Source of the DNA: Thermodesulfovibrionales bacterium
GTDB taxonomy: Bacteria > Nitrospirota > Thermodesulfovibrionia > Thermodesulfovibrionales > SM23-35
Reading direction: 5' to 3'
DNA length: 23,926 bases
NCBI GenBank assembly: GCA_020053565.1
Contig: JAGVMY010000047.1
Location: forward strand, 1-23,926
Shown here: one piece after another, positions 1 to 7,437 of the stretch
How the letters are laid out: every line of letters begins with the position of its first letter
How positions within the stretch are numbered: position 1 is the first letter of the stretch
Translations under genes and position numbers: made by a program
The notes under the pieces: model-generated
The model's input: the letters and a program-made list of their open reading frames with translations, nothing else
Database searches by the model: none
What the model was told of the DNA's origin: nothing

Positions 1-1932
1 AGAATAGCACCCAAGGAGCAGTCAATAATCAGCACCCCCTCCCTCACCCTCCCCCTTCGAGGGGGAGGGCAGGGGTGGGGGGGCGATTCCTCAGTCTTCA
101 AGGAGGCCTCATGGGATGAGGCATTAGATTACATTGCGAGGCGGTTGAAGAGTATAAAAGATAGCTATGGACCAGATTCTATAGGAGGTCTCGCTTCAGC
201 AAGGTGCACAAATGAAGAAAATTTTCTATTTCAAAAGTTCATAAGGGCTGCTATAGGCACAAACAATGTTGACCATTGCGCACGCTATTGACACAGCGCA
301 ACAGTGGCCGGTCTGGCCACAGTCTTGGGCTCAGGTGCAATGACAAACTCTATACCAGAAGTTGAAAACCATGATGTCATCTTCGTAATCGGTTCAAATA
401 CAACCGAGACCCATCCAATAATTGGCTTAAAAATAAAAAAGGCTGTGAGAAAAGGTGCGGAGCTTATCGTTGCAGACCCGAGAAAAATTAACCTTGTACG
501 GTTTGCTGATATATGGTTACAGCACAGGCCGGGAACAGACGTTGCGCTTTTGAATTCCATAATGCATGTAATCGTGAGGGAAGATCTTATCGACAAAAAA
601 TTTATAGAGGAATGGACAGAGGGATTTGAATCCTTCAGAGAAAGCCTCGATGAATATACACCTGAAGTCGGGGAAAAGATTACAGGAGTTCCTCAAGAAG
701 ATATTATTAAAGCAGCAATACTTTATGGAAATGCAGTACGACCTGGTATTTATTACACAATGGGTATCACTCAGCATACACACGGGACAGAAAACGTCTA
801 CGCAATAGCAAATCTTGTACTCATGACAGGGAATCTCGGAAGGGAAAGCACGGGAGTAAACCCTTTGAGGGGACAGAATAATGTCCAGGGTGCAACAGAT
901 ATGGGCTGTATACCCGAGTTTTTTCCTGGATATCAGAAGGTAATGATACCAGGTATAAAAGAGAAGTTTGAGAAGAAATGGGGTGTGAGCCTCTCAGGTA
1001 ATATAGGGCTTATGGCAACGGAAATGACCGATGCATCTCTTAAAGGAAACCTGAAGGCGTTATACATAATGGGTGAAAATCCTGTAATGAGCGCCCCGGA
1101 TATGAACCATACTATAAAGGCATTAAAAAATTTAGATTTTCTTGTTGTGCAGGATATATTCATGACAGAGACAGCAGAACTTGCGGATGTAATACTGCCA
1201 GCAGCGTGCTTTGCAGAGAAAAACGGCACCTTCACAAATACCGAACGGCGGCTTCAGAGGGTTAGAAAGGCAGTAGAACCACCCGGAGAAGCAAAAGAAG
1301 ATTCCTGGATCGTTCTTGAGCTGAGCAGTAAATTCGGCTATGAAATGAGATATAATTTTATAGAGGAGGTTCTCCATGAGGCAGGGGATCTCTGGCCAGC
1401 AGTTTCAGGTATAAACTATGTAAGGTTAGAAAAGATTGGTCTTCAGTGGCCATGTCCTACACTCAATCACCCCGGAACACCCTATCTCTTTAAAGGGGGG
1501 TTCCCCAGAGGGAAAGCTACATTCAGTGACATTAAATATAGGCCATCAGAGGAGCTCCCCGACAATGATTATCCTTTTTTACTCTCGACAGGAAGACAGC
1601 TTTTTCAGTATCATACAGGTTCAATGACAAGAAAAATTAGTGCAATCAATAAAGTATCGCCCGAGGCTTATATCGAGATTCATCCCGATGATGCAAAACA
1701 ATTGTGTGTAAACGACAGTGACACAGTGAAGGTATCATCCCGGAGAGGTTCTATAGAGATCAAGGTACTCATCTCAGATAGGCCAGTAAAAGGCATGGTC
1801 TTTATACCATTCCATTTCAAAGAGGCCGCAGCAAATGTGCTCACAAATACTGCACTTGATCCAATCTGCAAGATACCTGAATTTAAAGTATGTGTGGTAA
1901 AGATAGAATGTATTAAAAAAATACAAGGTTAA
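1..1932 (+). CDS. fdhA: Selenocysteine formate dehydrogenase, catalytic subunit (5' end missing)
   Basis: Molybdenum/tungsten bis-MGD enzyme oxidising formate to CO2, or the reverse in CO2 fixation. One frame runs from base 1 to the TAA at 1930-1932, interrupted only by an in-frame TGA at 289-291 (visible codon 97). Its context NVDHCARY-U-HSATVAGL matches the active site of FdhF-type enzymes, where selenocysteine ligates the metal and is followed by His; a SECIS-like hairpin follows. The family motif SWDEALDYIA lies just upstream (codons 37-46), and the C-terminal dinucleotide-binding domain starts near codon 523 (LLSTGRQLFQYHTGS). The N-terminal Fe-S part lies outside the window. An apparent GTG start at 304 is an artefact of treating the Sec codon as a stop. 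Codons 12-28 come from an embedded palindromic repeat. fhs downstream points to the methyl branch of the Wood-Ljungdahl pathway. Whether it is NAD-, ferredoxin- or hydrogenase-linked cannot be seen. Confidence 0.95.
35..84. repeat. Palindromic G/C-rich repeat embedded in frame in fdhA
   Basis: A C-rich arm (35-55) and a G-rich arm (61-84) pair around the loop TTCGA with few mismatches: CCCCCT/AGGGGG next to the loop, then CCC/GGG blocks outward. It is far richer in G+C than its surroundings and looks like a dispersed intergenic palindrome of the CCCTCACCCT type. Here it is read as part of the protein (TPSLTLPLRGGGQGWGG) without breaking the frame, in the variable linker before SWDEAL. Confidence 0.75.
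301..323 (+). promoter_or_regulatory. Bacterial SECIS element for UGA 289-291
   Basis: A perfect 6-bp stem, GTGGCC (304-309) with GGCCAC (315-320), closes the five-base loop GGTCT. Two further pairs (301-323, 302-322) form below an A-A mismatch. The loop starts 18 nt after the UGA. From memory, E. coli fdhF has the same GGUCU apical loop at the same six-codon distance, and this is the part bound by SelB. The hairpin lies within the coding sequence, as bacterial SECIS elements do. It implies that selA, selB, selC and selD are present elsewhere in the genome. Confidence 0.9.
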
Positions 1933-1982
1933 GGTTAAGGTTGAGGCTAAGGTTAAGAAAATCTCAACCTCAACCTTAACCT
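1925..1982. repeat. Hexamer (AAGGTT) array with complementary arm; possible terminator
   Basis: Five consecutive near-identical hexamers (AAGGTT x3, GAGGCT, AAGGTT) run over the last codons and stop of fdhA. They are followed by a complementary array. 1932-1946 pairs perfectly with 1968-1982 (15 bp). A run of A rather than T follows on this strand, so it is only a weak candidate for a rho-independent terminator. The ribosome binding site of the next gene begins at once after it. Confidence 0.7.
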
Positions 1983-2000
1983 GACAAAAAAGGAGGGAGT

Positions 2001-2456
2001 ATGGTTAAACCAGAAGTATTAAAAAAGCAGATTTTACTTGAAGACCTTGGTAGCGAAGAGCTAAAAAAAATAGCCGGTATTGTTAAAAAAATGTCCCTTA
2101 AAAAAGGAGAGTACCTGTTCAAAGAAAAAGACGACACAAAGGGAATATATCTTCTTCATTCTGGAAAGATTGAAATCACAAGGGTAACCCCTGATGGCTG
2201 GAGACAGACCCTCGTTGTCTTAACAACAGGGCATTTCTTCGGAGAGTTGTCCATTTTTGAGAAGAGACAACACGTGGCAAGTGCTGTTGCAGTCGAAGAC
2301 ACAGACCTCTTCCTTATTCCAAAAAGTGCATTCGAAAAGTTGACTGAAGAAGATATGGCACTGGCATTTAGTATTATCAAAAAAATTGCCATCGTAATGA
2401 GCAAAAATCTCAGGCGCATGACTGATAAATTCCTTAGTGCATTGATTAGCTACTGA
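2001..2456 (+). CDS. Stand-alone cyclic-nucleotide-binding-domain protein
   Basis: A 151-residue protein made of one CRP-type beta-roll domain. It begins with an N-terminal helix, has the LKKGEYLFKEKDDTKGIYLLHSGKIEI strands and a phosphate-binding-cassette-like turn with FGELSIF, and ends in a C-terminal helix. There is no helix-turn-helix, so it is not a complete CRP/FNR regulator. The cassette reads GELSIFEKRQHVASAV. The Arg-(Thr/Ser)-Ala that holds the cyclic phosphate in CRP is not evident, so another ligand or a protein partner is possible. AGGAGGGAG lies 5 nt before the ATG. Its position between fdhA and fhs suggests a role tied to formate/one-carbon metabolism, but the target is unknown. 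Confidence 0.85.
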   Translation: MVKPEVLKKQILLEDLGSEELKKIAGIVKKMSLKKGEYLFKEKDDTKGIYLLHSGKIEITRVTPDGWRQTLVVLTTGHFFGELSIFEKRQHVASAVAVEDTDLFLIPKSAFEKLTEEDMALAFSIIKKIAIVMSKNLRRMTDKFLSALISY

Positions 2457-2457
2457 A

Positions 2458-2552
2458 ATAGTTGATAGTTGATAGCTAATAGCTGATAGTTGATAGTTGT
2501 CAGTTATTATTTATTGTTTTTCAGACTATGAGCTAAGAACTATGAACTAAAA
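2458..2552. repeat. Degenerate GTTGATA heptamer array with complementary arm
   Basis: Seven consecutive 7-base units follow the stop codon: GTTGATA twice, GCTAATA, GCTGATA, GTTGATA, GTTGTCA, GTTATTA (2461-2509). A second period-7 stretch (ACTATGA, GCTAAGA, ACTATGA, ACTAAAA; 2525-2552) is largely the reverse complement of the first, so the transcript could form a long imperfect hairpin. It fills the gap before fhs and ends at the fhs Shine-Dalgarno. The design matches the hexamer array after fdhA although the unit differs. Confidence 0.7.
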
Positions 2553-2565
2553 AAAGGAGGTTAAG

Positions 2566-4329
2566 ATGCCACTTGATCCCACAAAATATGCAGATTGGGA
2601 GATTGCAGAAGCAGCAGAAGCAAATATGAAAACCGTTTACCAATTAGGAGAGGAGTTGGGTTTAGAAAAACATGAACTTCTTCCACATGGCCATTATGTT
2701 GCAAAGGTGGATTTTAAAAGTATTTTGAATCGCTTAAGCAAAAAACCTGATGGTAAATACATTAATGTAACGGCCATTACACCTACACCCCTTGGAGAAG
2801 GTAAGTCAACCACAACCATGGGATTGACACAAGGTCTTGGGAAGAGAGGTAAAAATGTTATTGCTGCCATACGGCAGCCTTCCGGGGGACCAACCATGAA
2901 TATAAAAGGCTCTGCCGCAGGCGGTGGACTATCGCAGTGCATTCCTTTAACACCTTTTTCACTTGGACTTACAGGCGACATAAATGCCATCATGAATGCC
3001 CATAACCTTGCACTGGTAGCACTGACCTCAAGAATGCAGCACGAATTTAATTATCCTGATGAGCGACTTGCAAGGAAAAATTTAAAAAGGCTTAACATTG
3101 ACCCTCGCAATGTAGAGATGAAATGGATAATGGATTTTTGTGCTCAGGCGCTCAGAAATATAATTATAGGTATTGGCGAAAAAACAGATGGGTTTATGAT
3201 GAATTCCGGCTTTGCCATTGCCGTATCTTCAGAGGTAATGGCCATACTCGCGGTGTCAAAAGACCTTAAAGATATGAGAGACAGAATGGGCAGAATTGTC
3301 GTTGCCTATGATAAAAGCGGAAACCCCGTTTCAACCGAAGACCTCGAGGTTGCAGGAGCAATGACTGCATGGATGGTTGAAGCACTAAAACCAAACCTCA
3401 TGCAGACTATCGAAGGACAACCTGTTTTTGTTCATGCCGGGCCATTTGCCAATATCGCCATCGGCCAGTCATCTATCATAGCTGACAGAGTCGGTCTTAA
3501 ACTCGGTGATTATCATATAACAGAGTCGGGGTTTGGAGCAGATATTGGATTCGAAAAATTCTGGAATCTTAAATGCAGGTTCTCTGGCCTGAAACCGCAT
3601 ACTTCTGTTATTGTTGCAACAATAAGGGCGCTTAAATGTCATGGAGGCGCCCCTATCCCGGTTCCTGGAAGACGTATGCCTGAAGAATATAAGGGTGAAA
3701 ACGTGGAATGGGTGGAAAAGGGTTGTGAAAATCTTATCCATCATATTAAAACAGTAAAGAGGGCCGGCATCAATCCTGTTGTCTGTATTAACTCCTTTTA
3801 CACTGATACAGAAAATGAGATAAACACCGTAAGGCGACTTGCAGAGGCAGCAGGTGCCAGGGTTGCCCTTTCCAAACACTGGCAGTACGGTGGCGAAGGC
3901 GCATTAGAACTTGCTGACGCTGTAGTAGATGCATGCAATGATCCAAATGATTTTAAGTTTCTTTATGAACTCTCAACCCCACTTCGTCAGCGTATTGAAA
4001 TGATAGCCACAGAAGTATATGGTGCTGACGGCGCTGAATACTCACCTGAAGCCTTATCAAAGGCAAAAAAGATGGAGGAAGACCCTGAGATTGCAAAACT
4101 CGGAACATGTATGGTCAAGACTCACCTGAGCCTTTCTGACAATCCAAATTTAAAGGGGGTTCCAAAAGGATGGAAGCTCTTTATCCGTAATATCCTCACA
4201 TATAAGGGAGCAGGATTCATTGTTCCTGTTGCAGGTGCAATCAAGTTAATGCCGGGAACTGCCTCTGACCCTGCTTATCGCCGTATTGATGTAGATATAG
4301 AAACAGGCAAGGTAAGGGGTCTGTTTTAA
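2566..4329 (+). CDS. fhs: Formate-tetrahydrofolate ligase (10-formyl-THF synthetase)
   Basis: Catalyses ATP + formate + THF to 10-formyl-THF in the cytosol, the step after formate dehydrogenase in the methyl branch of the Wood-Ljungdahl pathway. It is also a source of one-carbon units for purines. The 587-residue length is somewhat above the usual ~555-560. The nucleotide-binding motif TPTPLGEGKSTTTMGL is at residues 72-87, followed by the family sequences RQPSGGPTMNIKGSAAGGG and, near residue 200, IIGIGEKTDGFMM. The C-terminal region has KYGGEGALELA-like sequence and ends PAYRRIDVDIETGKVRGLF, a typical family terminus. AAAGGAGGT lies just ahead of the ATG. Confidence 0.98.
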   Translation: MPLDPTKYADWEIAEAAEANMKTVYQLGEELGLEKHELLPHGHYVAKVDFKSILNRLSKKPDGKYINVTAITPTPLGEGKSTTTMGLTQGLGKRGKNVIAAIRQPSGGPTMNIKGSAAGGGLSQCIPLTPFSLGLTGDINAIMNAHNLALVALTSRMQHEFNYPDERLARKNLKRLNIDPRNVEMKWIMDFCAQALRNIIIGIGEKTDGFMMNSGFAIAVSSEVMAILAVSKDLKDMRDRMGRIVVAYDKSGNPVSTEDLEVAGAMTAWMVEALKPNLMQTIEGQPVFVHAGPFANIAIGQSSIIADRVGLKLGDYHITESGFGADIGFEKFWNLKCRFSGLKPHTSVIVATIRALKCHGGAPIPVPGRRMPEEYKGENVEWVEKGCENLIHHIKTVKRAGINPVVCINSFYTDTENEINTVRRLAEAAGARVALSKHWQYGGEGALELADAVVDACNDPNDFKFLYELSTPLRQRIEMIATEVYGADGAEYSPEALSKAKKMEEDPEIAKLGTCMVKTHLSLSDNPNLKGVPKGWKLFIRNILTYKGAGFIVPVAGAIKLMPGTASDPAYRRIDVDIETGKVRGLF

Positions 4330-4345
4330 AAACTTAGATGATCAC

Positions 4346-4373
4346 GATGCCCCTTAGCTGAAACCGGGGCATC
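4346..4373 (+). terminator. Hairpin after fhs
   Basis: GATGCCCC (4346-4353) and GGGGCATC (4366-4373) form a perfect 8-bp stem around a 12-nt loop, 16 nt past the fhs stop. The following bases (AAATCCTAACCC) contain no T tract, so it may act as an RNA-stabilising or factor-assisted end rather than a strong intrinsic terminator. Confidence 0.5.
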
Positions 4374-4389
4374 AAATCCTAACCCTTTA

Positions 4390-4419
4390 TTGTAATTTAT
4401 CCAGTTTAAAAGCTATAAT
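4390..4419 (+). promoter_or_regulatory. Sigma-70-type promoter for nfeD
   Basis: TTGTAA (4390-4395), an 18-nt spacer and a consensus TATAAT (4414-4419). The expected transcription start falls at about 4426, on the upstream-most ATG of nfeD. Either the mRNA is leaderless or translation starts further in. Confidence 0.6.
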
Positions 4420-4425
4420 TTTTTT

Positions 4426-5772
4426 ATGGGAGCATACGAGGTTTTCAAACAGCTTGCATATAATATTTGCACCCTGAATAAGGTGATTTGCGCTAAAATT
4501 GTTCCTCTAATTTTTCTTATACTTTTCTGTTCCCCTATCGCCTTTTCTGAAGAACCAAAAAGGAATGTGATGGTTATCACCATGCATGGTGTCATAAATC
4601 CTGTGGCATCAGAATACATCGGAAAGAATATTAAAAAAGCAAGTGAGAAGAAGGTTGAAGCACTTGTAATCGAGCTGGATACCCCTGGAGGACTGGACAC
4701 TTCCATGAGAACTATTGTAAAAGACATCATTGGAAGTGAAGTTCCTGTTGTGGTCTTCGTCTCACCAAGTGGCAGCAGAGCAGCTTCTGCAGGTGTTTTT
4801 ATCATGTTAGCAGCCAATGTTGCAGCCATGTCACCAGGTACAAATATCGGCGCAGCTCATCCGGTAGGCATTGGTGAAAAAATAGATAAAGTGATGGCTG
4901 AAAAGGCAACAAATGATGCAGCAGCTTATATAAAGTCTCTTGCGGAGAGGAGTGGCAGGAATTCAAAGTGGGCTGAAGACGCGGTGAGAAAAAGTATCTC
5001 TGCAACAGAAGAAGAAGCATTAAAGAAGAATGTTATAGATATAGTGAGCAAAGACCTGAATACCCTTCTTTCAGATATCGATGGCAGAAAGGTTCGGACT
5101 GTTATTGGTGAAAAGATTTTAAAGACAGCAAATGCCAATGTTATTAGAGAAGAAATGAGTATCAGGCACAAGATACTCAATCTCATCTCTGACCCGAATA
5201 TCGCATATATCCTTATGCTCCTCGGCTTTTACGGGCTTTTTTTTGAACTCACAAACCCTGGTTCACTATTCCCCGGGGTAATGGGAGGGATCTGTCTCAT
5301 TCTTGCTTTTTATGCATTCCAGACACTTCCTGTAAATTATGCAGGACTCCTGCTGATTATCCTTGCGATTATTCTCTTTATCCTCGAGGTGAAGATTGTA
5401 TCCCACGGTGTCCTTACAATTGGTGGGGTAATTGCTATGGTTATTGGTTCATTAATGCTCTTTGAGTCACCATCCCCATTCATAAAACTCTCACTTTACA
5501 TTATCCTCCCTGCTGTTCTGGTAACTACCCTCTTCTTCACCTTGACAATCGGCCTTGCATTCAAGGCACACAGGAGAAAGCCTGTTACTGGCTCAGAGGG
5601 CCTCATAGGGATGGAGGGAATTGCAAATACAGATACAACGAAAGATGAAGGTATGGTATTATTACATGGTGAACGCTGGGCAGCATATTCTAATGTGCCT
5701 ATATCAAAGGGTGAAAAGATAATAGTTGAGGCTGTCTCAGGGTTGAAAGTAAAGGTAAAAAAACTTCAATAA
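4426..5772 (+). CDS. nfeD: NfeD-type membrane serine protease
   Basis: A 448-residue full-length NfeD. It has an N-terminal signal/anchor (hydrophobic residues 25-40), a ClpP-class serine protease domain (~47-215), four to five membrane segments (~220-370) and a C-terminal soluble OB-fold NfeD domain (~385-448). In the archaeal homologue PH1510 the catalytic pair is Ser-Lys; the counterparts here appear to be Ser121 (SRAASAGVFI) and Lys160 (MAEKATND). DTPGG at 85-89 is the usual oxyanion-region motif. The family works at the membrane with stomatin-like proteins, and slipin follows 20 nt later, so they form one operon. Start is uncertain: ATG 4426 has no Shine-Dalgarno and sits at the predicted transcription start. 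GTG 4483 would give a compact signal peptide (VICAKIVPLIFLILF...). Confidence 0.93.
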   Translation: MGAYEVFKQLAYNICTLNKVICAKIVPLIFLILFCSPIAFSEEPKRNVMVITMHGVINPVASEYIGKNIKKASEKKVEALVIELDTPGGLDTSMRTIVKDIIGSEVPVVVFVSPSGSRAASAGVFIMLAANVAAMSPGTNIGAAHPVGIGEKIDKVMAEKATNDAAAYIKSLAERSGRNSKWAEDAVRKSISATEEEALKKNVIDIVSKDLNTLLSDIDGRKVRTVIGEKILKTANANVIREEMSIRHKILNLISDPNIAYILMLLGFYGLFFELTNPGSLFPGVMGGICLILAFYAFQTLPVNYAGLLLIILAIILFILEVKIVSHGVLTIGGVIAMVIGSLMLFESPSPFIKLSLYIILPAVLVTTLFFTLTIGLAFKAHRRKPVTGSEGLIGMEGIANTDTTKDEGMVLLHGERWAAYSNVPISKGEKIIVEAVSGLKVKVKKLQ

Positions 5773-5792
5773 ATTTCTAAAAGGAGGTAAGT

Positions 5793-6560
5793 ATGCCAAC
5801 ATTATCACCATCATTTATGGCTTTAATTTTAGTAATATTCCTGGTCGTCTATTTTCTCTCAAGTGCGATCAGGATCCTGAGAGAATATGAGAGAGGAGTT
5901 GTGTTCAGGCTTGGAAGACTTATACCTGTAAAGGGACCCGGACTTGTGATAATCTGGCCGATAATTGATAAACTTGTTAAGGTCAGCCTTCGCATTGTCG
6001 CAATGGATGTTCCTGCCCAAGATGTAATAACAAAGGACAATATTTCAGTTAAGGTGAATGCTGTAGTCTATTTCAGGGTAATTGACCCTACAAAGGCAAT
6101 TACAGAAGTTGAGGATTTTTATTATGCAACTTCGCAGATAGCACAGACAACCCTCAGGAGTATCCTTGGCCAGAGTCAGCTCGATGACCTTCTTACCAAG
6201 AGAGAAGAGGTAAATGCCGAGCTTCAAAAGGTAATTGACTTCCAGACAGAGCCATGGGGGGTAAAGGTATCAGTAGTTGAGGTGAAGAATGTTGACCTGC
6301 CAATAGAGATGCAGAGGGCAATAGCAAAACAGGCAGAGGCTGAGCGTGAAAGAAGGGCGAAGATCATCCATGCAGAGGGAGAGTTCCAGGCATCTCAGAA
6401 GCTTGCAGATGCAGCAAAGATTATAGCAACAGAAACTGGAGCACTTCAGCTCAGGTTTCTCCAGACACTCACAGAGATCGCTATGGAGAAAAACTCAACA
6501 ATAATATTCCCTGTACCGATAGACTTAATTAAGCCATTCCTGGAAAAATCTGGGAAATAG
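5793..6560 (+). CDS. Slipin / stomatin-like SPFH (band 7) protein
   Basis: A 255-residue membrane-anchored scaffold protein. An N-terminal hydrophobic segment (residues ~6-24) is followed by IRILREYERGVVFRLGRL, the hallmark beginning of slipins. The SPFH domain and a coiled-coil-forming helix rich in Ala, Glu and Arg (QAEAERERRAKIIHAEGEFQ) come next. It ends FPVPIDLIKPFL, also typical. SPFH proteins oligomerise into membrane microdomains and partner NfeD proteases, whose gene lies directly upstream. AAAGGAGGTAAGT precedes the ATG. Length is normal. Confidence 0.95.
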   Translation: MPTLSPSFMALILVIFLVVYFLSSAIRILREYERGVVFRLGRLIPVKGPGLVIIWPIIDKLVKVSLRIVAMDVPAQDVITKDNISVKVNAVVYFRVIDPTKAITEVEDFYYATSQIAQTTLRSILGQSQLDDLLTKREEVNAELQKVIDFQTEPWGVKVSVVEVKNVDLPIEMQRAIAKQAEAERERRAKIIHAEGEFQASQKLADAAKIIATETGALQLRFLQTLTEIAMEKNSTIIFPVPIDLIKPFLEKSGK

Positions 6561-6579
6561 AGATGATTACAAAGAAGAA

Positions 6580-7343
6580 ATGAATGATAAACATGAAAAC
6601 GATTTTGAAAAAACACAACACGTCTATTTAATAGGTGTCGAGCACGCTTATGGGTTAAAATTATTACTACTGCTCGCATTCATTATACTCATTGAAGTCC
6701 TGTATGAGTATGAGATATTCCAGTTCTTTCTCGATAAAAAAGGCTTATAGACTTCCTTGATTCCTTAGGCCCACTTTCGTTTATTAGTTTTATTCTCCTC
6801 CAGGCATTGCAGGTTGTCGCAGCTCCTATACCAGGCGAGGTTACCGGCCTCGCCGGCGGATTTATCTACGGACCTTTTTTCGGGATTATTCTTTCAACAA
6901 TAGGGTTAACATTAGGCTCCTTTCTTGCCTTTAGCCTTTCAAGATGGCTTGGCAAGCCTTTTGTTCAAAAAGTTGTCCGAAAAGAGATATTTGAACGATT
7001 TGATTATATATTGAAGTTAAGTCACCATAAAGGGGCATTTCTTGTATTCCTGCTCTTCCTTATACCAGGGTTTCCAAAGGATTATCTCTGCTATATCTTA
7101 GGGTTGGGACCTATAAGCTTTAAAGAATTTTTTATTATAAGCACTGCAGGCAGGTTCTCCGGTACAGTTTTACTCACCCTTGGAGGTGCCTTTATCCGTA
7201 AACAACAATACCGTGAATTCTTCTTGCTTATAGGAATTGCCATAATTATCGTGTTAATTTGTATGGCCTACAGGGATAAAATCGAGAGGCTCCTTCAGAA
7301 ATTATCACCTATAAATAAGACACCACCAGAAGACAAAAAATAA
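6580..7343 (+). pseudogene. TVP38/TMEM64 (VTT/DedA-like) membrane protein, frameshifted
   Basis: Two overlapping reading frames together make one family member. From ATG 6580 the first frame gives MNDKHENDFEKTQHVYLIG..., a transmembrane helix (LKLLLLLAFIILIEVLYEYE) and QFFLDKKGL, then TAG at 6748-6750. The -1 frame from about 6738 continues RLIDFLDSLGPLSFISFILLQALQVV and then the conserved core APIPGEVTGLAGGFIYGPFFG, ending at 7343. The switch falls on an A6 run (6736-6741). The second frame alone would have to start at TTG 6807, in the middle of the conserved region, so it is not a plausible gene by itself. Possible causes: a genuine mutation, a sequencing/assembly indel, or -1 slippage. The A6 is not in the phase of the classical A-AAA-AAG slip site. 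The start lies 20 nt after slipin. Confidence 0.8.
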
Positions 7344-7355
7344 ACAAACCAACAA

Positions 7356-7383
7356 CAATTGCGAATTGCCCATTGTGAACTGC
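7356..7383. repeat. Degenerate GAATTGC heptamer array
   Basis: Four consecutive 7-base units (CAATTGC, GAATTGC, CCATTGT, GAACTGC) lie in the gap between the convergent TVP38-family and fabH genes. It is short and degenerate, but the period matches the array before fhs. Confidence 0.45.
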
Positions 7384-7437
7384 CGATATGCCTGAAATTT
7401 CAATTAGATTTTATCATGAAAAAGAGGAATCATAACA

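Noticed and set aside
304..1932. A gene starting at GTG 304
   Set aside because: The frame is open through the upstream TGA when it is read as selenocysteine; formate dehydrogenase motifs lie on both sides of it.
2458..2552. CRISPR-like array
   Set aside because: Units are 7 bases, contiguous and without spacers; no cas genes are nearby.
6736..6742. Programmed dnaX-type -1 frameshift site
   Set aside because: The A-AAA-AAG heptamer is out of phase with the upstream reading frame, and no stimulatory hairpin was evident, so mutation or base error is more likely.
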